A stretch of 13,739 nt of DNA, from contig USRS01000072.1 in NCBI GenBank assembly GCA_900557165.1, forward strand, positions 1 to 13,739. The letters are read 5' to 3'. The stretch is from an uncultured Clostridium sp. (lineage in GTDB: Bacteria > Bacillota > Clostridia > Peptostreptococcales > Peptostreptococcaceae). Shown here in pieces: positions 5,756 through 13,351 of this stretch (position 1 is its first letter; each line of letters begins with the position of its first letter). The position numbers and the translations under genes are program-made. The notes under the pieces were generated by a model. The model was not told the origin of the DNA. It saw only the letters and a list, made by a program, of their open reading frames with translations, and did not search any database.

Positions 5756-7786
5756 TTAAGGACTATTTACAGTATTATCATCTTCTTTATCTGAGTCTGA
5801 ATCTGAAGTTTCGTCTTTATCTTCTTCTGGCTTTTCTTCTCCTGAATCTGGAGTCTCATCTTTATCTTCTTCTGGTTTTTCTTCTCCTGAGTCTGGAGTT
5901 TCATCTTTATCTTCCTCCGGCTTTTCTTCTGGCTTTTCTTGTGGTTCATCAACTATACCGTCAAAGTTTTGGTCTAGATTTATCATATTTGGATTTTTAA
6001 CCACATCCACTTTGTTTAATCCAATAGTTCCATCACCATTATTATCTTTTTTAGATAACTCTGTTATGTATTGTTCAAAAGCATCTAAGTCATTCATTAT
6101 AACTTCAAATGAAGTTTCAGTAAATGTTGTAAATCCATCTCCACCTTGAGCTAAGAATATGTTGGCAACGCATTTTATTTTATCAGTATCTTCTATTTCA
6201 GTTTTATTTTCATCATTTAGATACATTTTATCGACTTTCATCATCCATTTACCGTCAACTTGCTCTGCATGCCACTCATAAGTGAATCCACCAACTTGTA
6301 GTGCATAAGCTAAACTTCCATTTTCCCCATTTTGTCTAGCTACAAACCAATCATTTATATTTTGTTGTTCTAAAACTTTTTTGATTTGAGCTCCACTTAA
6401 AGTGAATTTTGTTAAATCATTTCCAAAAGGTTGTATAGAATAAGCATTTTCATAAGTTACATTACCTTTCAGTAGATCAGCTCTTACTCCACCTATATTC
6501 ATAAATGATATTTTTATATCTTTATCTTTAGTTTGAGCTGCCCATAATTGAGAATCTGCAACAAATCTTCCCATTTCAGATTCAGCATTTGTACTTACTT
6601 CTGATTTTAATATATCATCTTGAGATGTTCCTATAACTCTTTCCAGTTTATCCTTAACATCTAATCTTAGTTTTTCAACCATTTTAGCTACAACTGGATC
6701 TTCTGATACAAGACCTGATTTAACAGTTAATATTTCAGCACTTGACTTAACTACATCTCCTGTAGTTTTATCTATACTTAAATCTATTTTTCCTATATTT
6801 GACCCCTTAGAATAAGCTTGAGTTATTATAATATCATCTTTACCCTCTCTTTTTACCACAGAGTTTGCATAAGTATGATTATCAGCACCTATTATAACAT
6901 CAACTTCTCCATCTACCTTTTGAGATATTTCATATAAATCACTATCTCCATCTACATCTAATAAGACTCCATCAGTAGTTGATTTAGTAGGAACATGTGA
7001 TAATACTATTATTGTTTTTATGCCTTTAGATTTTAACTCTTGAGTATACTTATTTATAGCTTGTGCTTCATCAGTAAACTCAACATCTTTAATTCCATCT
7101 GGAACAACCTTTCCAGCTGTATCTTTAGTTACAATACCTATTATACCTACATTTACCCCATCTATTTCTCTTACTGTATATGGCTCCATTATAGGCTCAC
7201 CAGCTTTTACTGTTCTTCCTGCAAAAGTCATATCTTTCTTTGCAATAACATTGGCAGTTATCCATTCATAAGAAGTTCCATTCCAATTAAGTCCTGATGA
7301 ATGAGTTCCCCCTATAATTAATCTTTCTAATTCTTCTAAACCTTCATCATATTCATGATTTCCTGTTGTCACTATATCAACATTCATCTCTTCCATCATT
7401 TCAAGAGTTGGTTGGTCTTGTAAAAGAGCTGATATTGCTGGACTTCCCCCTACTTGATCTCCTGCAGACATAGTTAAAACATTTTTATTATTTTCTTTTG
7501 CTTCTTTTTGTAAATCTTTTAGTGCTCCAGATAAGTTGGCTATTCCACCACCATATTTAGTTTCATCAATTTGACCATGTAAATCATTGAAAGTCAATAG
7601 TTCTAAATCAACAGTTTCATTGGTTTTTTCTTTGTTTTCAGTAGAAACTGATGATAATACCTCAATATTTTCTTTTTCTACATTTTCTACTGAATTTTCC
7701 ATTGCAAATATGTTATTCATATTTTGCATCATCAATGTACCTGCTATTGCTATAGCTGCTATTTTTTTACCATTTCTTTTAATCAT
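5756..7786 (-). CDS. Secreted bifunctional 5'-nucleotidase / 2',3'-cyclic phosphodiesterase
   Basis: A 676-residue exported metallophosphatase that would hydrolyse extracellular nucleotides and cyclic nucleotides. It starts with a signal peptide (MIKRNGKK, hydrophobic core, likely cleavage after residue 28, IFA-ME). The metallophosphoesterase domain has NDLHG (D68, H70), SAGDQ (D110), TTGNHEYD (N143, H144), LSHVP (H264) and IIGADNHT (H304). The C-terminal nucleotidase domain has NIGGVRADLL (430-439) and SIQPFGN (450-456), the usual substrate-binding region. Then come two EF-hand-like loops, DNNGDGTIG (581-589) and DQNFDGIVD (605-613), and three acidic 15-residue repeats. The ATG at 7786 is chosen because GGAGGG lies just upstream and the signal peptide begins there; an in-frame GTG at 7843 has no ribosome binding site. 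The stop falls inside an SPxTG sortase motif, so the product is probably released rather than wall-anchored. Confidence 0.93.
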   Translation of the reverse strand: MIKRNGKKIAAIAIAGTLMMQNMNNIFAMENSVENVEKENIEVLSSVSTENKEKTNETVDLELLTFNDLHGQIDETKYGGGIANLSGALKDLQKEAKENNKNVLTMSAGDQVGGSPAISALLQDQPTLEMMEEMNVDIVTTGNHEYDEGLEELERLIIGGTHSSGLNWNGTSYEWITANVIAKKDMTFAGRTVKAGEPIMEPYTVREIDGVNVGIIGIVTKDTAGKVVPDGIKDVEFTDEAQAINKYTQELKSKGIKTIIVLSHVPTKSTTDGVLLDVDGDSDLYEISQKVDGEVDVIIGADNHTYANSVVKREGKDDIIITQAYSKGSNIGKIDLSIDKTTGDVVKSSAEILTVKSGLVSEDPVVAKMVEKLRLDVKDKLERVIGTSQDDILKSEVSTNAESEMGRFVADSQLWAAQTKDKDIKISFMNIGGVRADLLKGNVTYENAYSIQPFGNDLTKFTLSGAQIKKVLEQQNINDWFVARQNGENGSLAYALQVGGFTYEWHAEQVDGKWMMKVDKMYLNDENKTEIEDTDKIKCVANIFLAQGGDGFTTFTETSFEVIMNDLDAFEQYITELSKKDNNGDGTIGLNKVDVVKNPNMINLDQNFDGIVDEPQEKPEEKPEEDKDETPDSGEEKPEEDKDETPDSGEEKPEEDKDETSDSDSDKEDDNTVNSP
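5792..5926 (-). repeat. Three tandem 45-base units coding acidic 15-residue repeats
   Basis: The nucleotidase tail contains three units of EKPEEDKDETPDSGE (the last ends TSDSDS). The DNA units differ by mostly silent changes. Such an acidic proline-containing stretch before a sorting signal is a typical wall-spanning spacer, and repeat number may vary between strains. Confidence 0.9.
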
Positions 7787-7862
7787 ATTCCCTCCACCAA
7801 TATCACCTTTTTTGTATGTCACATTTCTTTTATTTGTACACACTTTTTCTTTTCTTTGACAT

Positions 7863-7868
7863 ATTATA
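7863..7868 (-). promoter_or_regulatory. Possible -10 element of the nucleotidase gene
   Basis: TATAAT on the minus strand lies about 75 bases before the nucleotidase start, with only a weak -35 (TGTATA-like) at a fitting distance. It lies in the intergenic region shared with the divergent hydF gene. Confidence 0.35.
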
Positions 7869-7944
7869 TCATATCATTTGTATTTTTTATACATTTATTA
7901 CATATTTTTTCAATTTTTTTAATATATTTTAAAGACAAAATAAA

Positions 7945-7973
7945 TTCATCTACTTACTTTACTGTGCTATAAT
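7945..7973 (+). promoter_or_regulatory. Probable promoter of hydF with extended -10
   Basis: TGC-TATAAT (TATAAT at 7968-7973) is an extended -10 element, with a weak TTCATC 17 bases upstream. Transcription would start near 7980, about 25 bases before the hydF ATG and just ahead of its ribosome binding site. Confidence 0.5.
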
Positions 7974-8004
7974 TTATACTATATTATAAAAGGAGATGAT
8001 TAAT

Positions 8005-9231
8005 ATGGGATTAAATTCTACACCTTCTTCTGAACGTGTTCATATAGGTATATTCGGTAAACGAAACGCAGGAAAATCCAGTGTAATAAATGCAATAACT
8101 AATCAAAGTCTTGCCATAGTATCTGACATAAAAGGTACTACTACAGACCCCGTTTCAAAAGCTATGGAGCTTTTGCCTTTAGGTCCTGTTATGATAATCG
8201 ACACTCCTGGTCTTGATGATGTGGGGGAACTTGGAAAAATGCGTATTCAAAAAAGTTATCAAGTTTTAAATAAAAGCGATATAGGTATTTTAGTTGTTGA
8301 TGGAACTTTGGGGCAAACTGATGAAGATAAAGCATTAATTAATAAATTTAAAGAAAAAAATATACCTTACATAGTAGTCATGAACAAACTTGATTTGGTC
8401 AGAAAGCAACAAAACATTGATGAAAATGAAATAAACTCTAACCCAAATACAATATGGGTAAGTTCAACTACAAAAGAAAATATATATGAACTAAAAGAAA
8501 TGATTGCTAAACAAGCTCCAACAGATGAACCTAAATTTAAAATAGTTGGTGATTTATTAAATCCATCTGATTTTGTAGTGCTTGTAGTACCAATTGACAA
8601 AGCTGCTCCTAAAGGAAGACTCATCTTACCTCAACAACAAACAATTCGGGATATTTTAGAAGCAAATGCCAATGCCATAGTTGTCAAAGAAAATGAATTA
8701 AAAAACACTTTAAAAAATCTAGGTAAAAAACCTAAACTTGTCATAACTGATAGTCAAGTATTCTCAAAAGTTTCTACTGATACTCCAAAAGACATCTTAT
8801 TAACTTCATTTTCTATTTTATTTGCCAGATATAAAGGTGATTTAAAAGAAACAGTAAAAGGTGTAAAAACTTTAGAAGATTTAAAAGACAATGATACAAT
8901 TTTAATTTCTGAAGGATGTACTCATCATCGTCAATGTGATGATATAGGTACAGTAAAAATTCCTAAATGGATAACAAAATATACAAATAAAAAAATTAAT
9001 TTTGAATTTTCTACTGGAAGAGAATTTCCTTATGATTTATCAAAATATAAGATGATTGTCCATTGCGGTGGATGTACTTTAAATGAAAGGGAAATGAAAT
9101 ACAGAGTAAAATGTGCCCAAGATCAAAATATACCATTTACAAATTACGGAATTTTAATCGCCTATACACAGGGCATTTTAAAAAGAACACTTGAACCATT
9201 CTCTGATATCTCTTGCTTATTAGAAAAATAA
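8005..9231 (+). CDS. hydF: [FeFe] hydrogenase H-cluster maturation GTPase HydF
   Basis: A 408-residue scaffold GTPase on which the 2Fe subcluster of [FeFe] hydrogenase is assembled before transfer to the apo-enzyme; it acts in the cytoplasm with the radical-SAM enzymes HydE and HydG. The GTPase domain has a P-loop GKRNAGKSS (18-26), DTPGLDD (66-72) and NKLD (127-130). The C-terminal cluster domain has CTH (C305, H307) and HCGGC (H353, C354, C357), the family's iron-sulfur ligands. The length is normal and the frame intact. An ATG at 7996 lies inside the AGGAGATGA ribosome binding site; the ATG at 8005 is nine bases after AGGAG and begins the usual MGLNSTPSSERVHIG, so it is the start. The gene is transcribed alone, divergent from the nucleotidase. 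No hydE, hydG or hydrogenase gene is in the window. Confidence 0.96.
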   Translation: MGLNSTPSSERVHIGIFGKRNAGKSSVINAITNQSLAIVSDIKGTTTDPVSKAMELLPLGPVMIIDTPGLDDVGELGKMRIQKSYQVLNKSDIGILVVDGTLGQTDEDKALINKFKEKNIPYIVVMNKLDLVRKQQNIDENEINSNPNTIWVSSTTKENIYELKEMIAKQAPTDEPKFKIVGDLLNPSDFVVLVVPIDKAAPKGRLILPQQQTIRDILEANANAIVVKENELKNTLKNLGKKPKLVITDSQVFSKVSTDTPKDILLTSFSILFARYKGDLKETVKGVKTLEDLKDNDTILISEGCTHHRQCDDIGTVKIPKWITKYTNKKINFEFSTGREFPYDLSKYKMIVHCGGCTLNEREMKYRVKCAQDQNIPFTNYGILIAYTQGILKRTLEPFSDISCLLEK

Positions 9232-9232
9232 A

Positions 9233-9268
9233 AAAATTGCTAGAGAGAATAATCTCTCTAGCAATTTT
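9233..9268. terminator. Shared bidirectional terminator of hydF and the YkgJ-like gene
   Basis: AAAATTGCTAGAGAGA and TCTCTCTAGCAATTTT form a perfect 16-base stem with an ATAA loop. It follows the hydF stop by two bases and overlaps the stop codon of the convergent gene at 9267. Its A and T ends let it work on both strands. Confidence 0.93.
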
Positions 9269-9929
9269 ATATAATTCCTAGTTTATTTTTTACTTCGGGT
9301 AAAAGTTTTTCAAAAGATTTATAAAAATCATTATCTATTTTAACTCTATAAAAACTATCCAATAAAATTTGATTTATATTTTCAATTTCATCTTCATCTC
9401 TTACAAATTTTAAACGGAAAGTTAGAGCTTTTATAAATTTATACCATTCTAATATAAATTTTTTATTTTCATTATAATTTTCAATATTTATCCATTGAGA
9501 TACTTTTACATCTTTTAATTCATCTTTAGGGCAATTGTCTACTTGTAAAAAATATTTAAAATCATTGTCTTGATAAGCTCTTCCTAAAGGAAATAATCGA
9601 CAAATATTAGGCCTTTTTAAGTGAATTGTACATCTTCCCTTTTCATCTAGGAAACTGCAATTTTTATTGTTTTCTTGCATTTTTAAATAAGGAAGTACTA
9701 TTTTATTGTTTTCTCGTAAAACTATTTTATCTCCTATCAATTTATCAAAATCCATATTTAAGTAATTTGTTATTTCATATATATCAAAAGGTGTTAAAAC
9801 TACTAAATCTCCCACATCTTTGCAACAATCACTACATCCATCACAACCACACGTATCTGCCTTTACCACATCTTCAATATCATATAATCTTCCATCAGAT
9901 ATTTTATCTAATATATTTGTTGTTCTCAT
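9267..9929 (-). CDS. YkgJ-family cysteine cluster protein
   Basis: A 220-residue cytoplasmic protein of the YkgJ (CxxCxxCC) family, whose members are thought to bind a metal or iron-sulfur cluster; the cellular role is not established. The N-terminal cysteine group is C27, C29, C32, C35, C36 (TCGCDGCSDCC). The second group is C91, C100 and C110 in NNKNCSFLDEKGRC and IHLKRPNICRLFPLG, the typical RPxxCRxFP signature, and C133 follows. The C-terminal 80 residues are charged and helical and not obviously conserved. AAGGAG lies seven bases before the ATG. The gene is convergent with hydF and shares its terminator. The MATE gene ends 42 bases upstream on the same strand with no clear terminator between, so the two may be co-transcribed. 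Confidence 0.88.
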   Translation of the reverse strand: MRTTNILDKISDGRLYDIEDVVKADTCGCDGCSDCCKDVGDLVVLTPFDIYEITNYLNMDFDKLIGDKIVLRENNKIVLPYLKMQENNKNCSFLDEKGRCTIHLKRPNICRLFPLGRAYQDNDFKYFLQVDNCPKDELKDVKVSQWINIENYNENKKFILEWYKFIKALTFRLKFVRDEDEIENINQILLDSFYRVKIDNDFYKSFEKLLPEVKNKLGII

Positions 9930-9971
9930 ATTTTCACTCCTTATTATAAGTTGCTATACTTCAAATAAATT

Positions 9972-11327
9972 TTATGCAGCTTGACTATTTTCAATCATTG
10001 ATTTATTTTTCCATTTACATGATTTAAATCTTATGGCAAATATAACTGCTCTTATTAGTTCATCCATCATCATTGCTAACCATACTCCTTGAAGTCCTAG
10101 TCCCAGTTTTACACCTAAGATATATGAACCTCCAACAGCTACTACCCATGAAAATGTCAGTGTAGTAAGTACTGGGTAATATACATCACCTGCTGCTATT
10201 AAGCATTTTGTCATTACTATATTTATTGCCCTACCTATTTCTAAGAAAATCTCTATAAATATAATTTTCTTACCAAGAGCAAGAACTACTGGATCTTTTG
10301 AGAAAATTCCAAACACTGCATCACTATTAAAGTAAATTAAAATTGTTACAGCTAAAGATACTACAAGAGATATGACACTTACCGACCAAACTCTATTTTC
10401 CACTTCATCTTCTCTTCCTGCTCCAATTAAATATCCAATAACAACTTGAGTTGCTTGTCCTATGGCCAAACTATAAACATAACATACATTTGCAAGCATA
10501 TTTCCATATACTCTAGTTGCTATTACCGATGTTCCAAATATATTTACCACCTTTAATATTATCATTTGAGATAAATTATAAGATAAAGATTCTCCCCCTG
10601 ATGGAAGACCTATAAATAGTAATTTCTTTATAGTATCTATTGGGAATGGTTTTAAATATTTAAGCGATATTTTTATATCCACTTTTTTAATTAATATAAT
10701 TGTTACTGCTATAAGTCCTATACATTTACTAAAGTTAGTTGAAATAGCAGCCCCTACTATTCCCAATCTTGGTGCTTTAAATAATCCATTTATAAGTATG
10801 GCATTACCAATTATATTTATCATATTCATTAAAATTGATACATACATTACTTCTTTCATCAATGCATAACTTCTAAGTATTGAATTTATTGTCATATAAA
10901 TTCCTTGAATTAAAACAAAACTTGCAATTATAACTGTATATCTGCTAGTTTCTGCTAATATTTCATTTGGAACCTTTAACCACATAAATAATTGTTTATT
11001 AAACAATATAACTAATATGGTAATTAATATACTAAATACAGAAGATATTAAAAGAGATGCTGTACTTACCTCTGAACCTTTAGATTTATTTTTTGCTCCT
11101 AAGTATTGTGAAATAAGAATAGTTGTAGATACACTCATTACATTTAATACTACTATGACTATATTCATTATTTGATTACCATTACCTATGGCTGCTACTG
11201 CTTCTTGAGAGTACTTACTAATCATAAACTGGTCAATATTACCAACTAATAATTGAAGTAATAACTCCACAAATATAGGTAAAGACATCATAAATATGGT
11301 CTTATTATCATATTTTTCTTTGATCAT
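9972..11327 (-). CDS. MATE-family efflux transporter
   Basis: A 451-residue cation-coupled multidrug/toxin extrusion protein with about 12 membrane segments in two related halves. Features include MSLPIFVELLLQLLVGNIDQFMISKYS at the N terminus (P and D positions typical of MATE helix 1), ISQYLGAKNKSKGSEVS after helix 2, LPSGGESLSYNLSQMI at the start of the second half and GYLIGAGREDEVENRV as the matching repeat of the QYLGA motif. The length is normal and no damage is seen. A TTG at 11333 is only four bases after AGGAG, while the ATG at 11327 is ten bases away; the ATG is preferred. The substrate cannot be told from the sequence. A possible promoter lies at 11388-11416, and the next gene on the strand is the YkgJ-like gene. 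Confidence 0.93.
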   Translation of the reverse strand: MIKEKYDNKTIFMMSLPIFVELLLQLLVGNIDQFMISKYSQEAVAAIGNGNQIMNIVIVVLNVMSVSTTILISQYLGAKNKSKGSEVSTASLLISSVFSILITILVILFNKQLFMWLKVPNEILAETSRYTVIIASFVLIQGIYMTINSILRSYALMKEVMYVSILMNMINIIGNAILINGLFKAPRLGIVGAAISTNFSKCIGLIAVTIILIKKVDIKISLKYLKPFPIDTIKKLLFIGLPSGGESLSYNLSQMIILKVVNIFGTSVIATRVYGNMLANVCYVYSLAIGQATQVVIGYLIGAGREDEVENRVWSVSVISLVVSLAVTILIYFNSDAVFGIFSKDPVVLALGKKIIFIEIFLEIGRAINIVMTKCLIAAGDVYYPVLTTLTFSWVVAVGGSYILGVKLGLGLQGVWLAMMMDELIRAVIFAIRFKSCKWKNKSMIENSQAA

Positions 11328-11387
11328 ATTCAATTTTCTCCTTAATTCTTTGTTACTCTTTTCAGCCCACTTTTAAGGTATTTTTAT

Positions 11388-11416
11388 ATTATAAAATATA
11401 TTTACATAGATTTAAA
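11388..11416 (-). promoter_or_regulatory. Possible promoter of the MATE gene
   Basis: On the minus strand TTTAAA and TATAAT are 17 bases apart, about 60 bases before the MATE start. The -10 is perfect but the region is extremely AT-rich. Confidence 0.35.
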
Positions 11417-11500
11417 TATTTTTATTAATTTATTTTATAAATTTTCTTACTTAATAAAATAATTAATGTAAACATCATCAACAGGTTAAAGTCCATAATT

Positions 11501-11536
11501 AAAATGAGAGCATTATATTAAATTTTGCTCTCATTT
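11501..11536 (-). terminator. Terminator downstream of the PHP remnant
   Basis: AAATGAGAGC (11502-11511) and GCTCTCATTT (11527-11536) form a perfect ten-base stem with a 15-base AT-rich loop. On the minus strand it is followed by TTTTAATTA, so it would end the PHP gene transcript 22 bases after its stop. Confidence 0.75.
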
Positions 11537-11558
11537 ACTATAAAACAACTTAATATAT

Positions 11559-11981
11559 TTAAATAATATCAAATTCTTTATTTTTTAATATATCAATTAA
11601 GTCTTTATGAGTAGTAATTTTTTTATTTGTACAAATTCCTCCATTACATAAATCTTCTTTTTTGTGTACATCACTACCGCCTATGGCTATAAGATGTGGA
11701 TGTTTTTCATAAACAGCTTTTGTTAAATGATTATTGTTATTATGTCTTGGATTTTTATTATTTATTTCGATACCATGCAAATAATTTATATCTGCTAATT
11801 TACTGTGTTTTTGTCTATGAGTATGAGCTTGTATAATGATTGCTTTATCTTTACAATATTCTTTTCCCCTTTCATAACTATAGAAAAAACCTTAGACTTT
11901 TTCTCTCCACTGTTCTCTTTTGCACTTTCTAAAATAGCCTTTTCTGAAATGATCTGTAAGAACCAATCCAATTATATTATA
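11559..11981 (-). pseudogene. Decayed PHP-domain phosphoesterase-like protein
   Basis: Remains of a PHP-family metal-dependent hydrolase. Reading in one frame on the minus strand, the sequence starts in the middle of the protein with NIIGLVLTDHFRKG (the TDH metal motif, 11949-11957), reaches a TAA at 11892-11894, and continues GFFYSYERGKEYCKDKAIII, then QAHTHRQ, ADINYLHGIEINNKNPRHNN, and GGSDVHKKED, which holds the final metal-binding SDxH motif, to the stop at 11559. The N-terminal HxH part and the start codon are gone: the gene now begins at the T-run of the neighbouring DUF1835 terminator. Compared with the usual PHP layout, about 40-50 residues also seem to be missing between EYCKDK and AIIIQAH. 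So there are three lesions: a 5' deletion, an internal stop and a probable internal deletion. Confidence 0.8.
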
Positions 11982-11982
11982 T

Positions 11983-12031
11983 AAAAAAGAGTTGCCTCTT
12001 TTTATGATTTTAAATCATTTTGAGACAACTC
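11983..12031 (-). terminator. Terminator of the DUF1835-like gene
   Basis: GAGTTGTCTC and GAGGCAACTC pair over ten bases with one U-G pair, enclosing a second small hairpin (ATGATT/AATCAT), followed by six T at 11983-11988. The 5' arm is the last coding part of the gene (ELSQ), whose TAA at 12002 lies in the loop. Confidence 0.8.
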
Positions 12032-12724
12032 CTTCGAAATAGTAAAATCAATTTGTTTTTTTCTAATTTTACTATTATAAATTTCATTATTATTGAATTT
12101 TATTTCAACTATATTGTTTTTCTCTAAGCTTATTAATCTATTTAGAATAAATTCATCACTAATATCAATCTCATATAATGATATAAACTCACCTATGGCT
12201 TCATATATATAAGACCATCTATCATAATTTAAGAATTTTAAAATTTCATTATCATAATAATCTATTTCAACTAATTTTAATTCTCCATCAACTTCAACTA
12301 ATAAATCTCCTTTTTGTTTTAATATCTCAATATATTTTTGCGAATATATATTTTTTTCTTCTAGCGTTAACTTCTTTCTATTTTGCATAAAATAAGGAAT
12401 ATCCTCAATATTTACTTCTCCACTACACGAATATTTCAAGTATCCATTTTCAATATTTTTTTTATCCAAACCCACAACTTCAATATTTTTATTAATCAAT
12501 TTATTAACTATAAAATATAAACAGTATAACTCTTTAGGACTTCTAGAATACCATAACGTTATATCCGTATTCTTTGATATAATGTTTCTGTATTTATCCG
12601 CTTCTACATACTCTACCAATATTTCTTTCTGTATTAATAATATTTCACTATCTTCAATTAACCCTTGCTTTTTAGCTATTTTTAATGAATTATAAAATTT
12701 TTTATTAAAACATATATTTAACAT
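12002..12724 (-). CDS. DUF1835/DUF3658-like protein, function unknown
   Basis: A 240-residue soluble protein resembling two-part Firmicute proteins with a DUF1835 N-terminal and a DUF3658 C-terminal domain; no function is established for them. The first part has the pattern DITLWYSRSPKELYCLYFIV (54-73), which matches the W-S-xxxxExCGLYFL stretch of DUF1835. The second part has LLVEVDGELKLVEIDYYDNE, followed by a helical region with EFISLYEIDISDEFILNRLI and LEKNNIVEIKFNN, as in DUF3658. There is no signal peptide or membrane helix. AAGGAG is five bases before the ATG. The start lies only 20 bases after the strong terminator of the secreted-protein gene, leaving no room for a promoter in between, so expression would need read-through or a promoter further upstream. 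The assignment is from memory of the family pattern. Confidence 0.65.
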   Translation of the reverse strand: MLNICFNKKFYNSLKIAKKQGLIEDSEILLIQKEILVEYVEADKYRNIISKNTDITLWYSRSPKELYCLYFIVNKLINKNIEVVGLDKKNIENGYLKYSCSGEVNIEDIPYFMQNRKKLTLEEKNIYSQKYIEILKQKGDLLVEVDGELKLVEIDYYDNEILKFLNYDRWSYIYEAIGEFISLYEIDISDEFILNRLISLEKNNIVEIKFNNNEIYNSKIRKKQIDFTISKELSQNDLKS

Positions 12725-12743
12725 AAATTCTCCTTCTGTTAAT

Positions 12744-12782
12744 AAAAAAGAGTAATTTCAAAAAAATAAATTACTCTTTTTT
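12744..12782 (-). terminator. Strong terminator between the secreted protein and the DUF1835-like gene
   Basis: AAAAAAGAGTAATTT (12744-12758) and AAATTACTCTTTTTT (12768-12782) are perfectly complementary over 15 bases with a nine-base loop, ending in six T on either strand. On the minus strand it begins ten bases after the upstream stop codon and ends 20 bases before the next start. Confidence 0.9.
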
Positions 12783-12792
12783 ATTAATTTCA

Positions 12793-13251
12793 TTAATATT
12801 TAGTAAAAGTTTCACTTAGTCCTGGTAATATATTGAATTTCTTTCCTGACACTGTCACTCCATTACCTCCAAATGTAGCTCTATACGTTCCTTTTTTCAG
12901 TGATGAAACACTAACCTGACCAGTTGGTGACATTCCTCCTCCACTTACATAATAAGTTTTAACAGGAATACCACTTGTCGTCGTAACTAAAATAGTTCCA
13001 GCAAAACTTCCTATAAGCTTATTTGGTGTTAATCTCCAGTTTAACATCTTCGCAGAACTCATATCCCCTATATATGCTGCTCCAAAATTACCTGATATAC
13101 TTGCTCTTTCTTCATCTGTACTAAATACAATTGGAGCTTTCCTCATTGCTTCAGAATCCATAACCTGTTCATTAGCAAAAATTTGACTCGATGGAACTAC
13201 TATAATCATTATAGCCATTAAAGTTCCTATAAACTTTTTCATTTTTAACAA
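12793..13251 (-). CDS. Small secreted protein, function unknown
   Basis: A protein of about 150 residues with a clear signal peptide: MKKF, a hydrophobic stretch GTLMAIMIIVVPSS and likely cleavage after QIFA. The mature part of about 125 residues has no cysteine and no membrane helix. It is rich in Gly, Ser, Thr and Val and looks beta-stranded (LIGSFAGTILVTTTSGIP, YYVSGGGMSPTGQVSVS, YRATFGGNGVTVSGKKF), so a small beta-sandwich is plausible. I do not recognise the family. Start: a TTG at 13251 lies about six bases after a weak GGGGA; an ATG at 13242 gives the more usual MKKF start but has no ribosome binding site at a good distance. The TTG is kept with reserve. A strong terminator follows and the DUF1835-like gene comes next on the strand. 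Confidence 0.7.
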   Translation of the reverse strand: MLKMKKFIGTLMAIMIIVVPSSQIFANEQVMDSEAMRKAPIVFSTDEERASISGNFGAAYIGDMSSAKMLNWRLTPNKLIGSFAGTILVTTTSGIPVKTYYVSGGGMSPTGQVSVSSLKKGTYRATFGGNGVTVSGKKFNILPGLSETFTKY

Positions 13252-13351
13252 TTTAATTCCCCATTTTTATACTATCTTAATACTTAATATATATTAAATA
13301 AAAAAGTCTAAAATCCTCCTAATAATATATATATTGTAGAAAATCTTCACA

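Noticed and set aside
5767..5952. A lysine/glutamine-rich 61-codon frame within the nucleotidase tail
   Set aside because: It is a shifted reading of the acidic 45-base repeats; the nucleotidase frame explains the region.
7040..7972. Plus-strand open frames rich in Ile, Phe, Tyr and Cys opposite the nucleotidase N terminus
   Set aside because: They are complementary-strand readings of an intact gene, with no start signals and an unlikely composition.
8367..8624. Minus-strand 85-codon frame inside hydF
   Set aside because: It lies opposite a fully conserved hydF sequence, with no ribosome binding site.
9626..9949. Plus-strand 107-codon frame opposite the YkgJ-like gene
   Set aside because: It is a reverse-strand reading of the cysteine-rich gene; the composition is dominated by His, Leu, Phe and Tyr without a family pattern.
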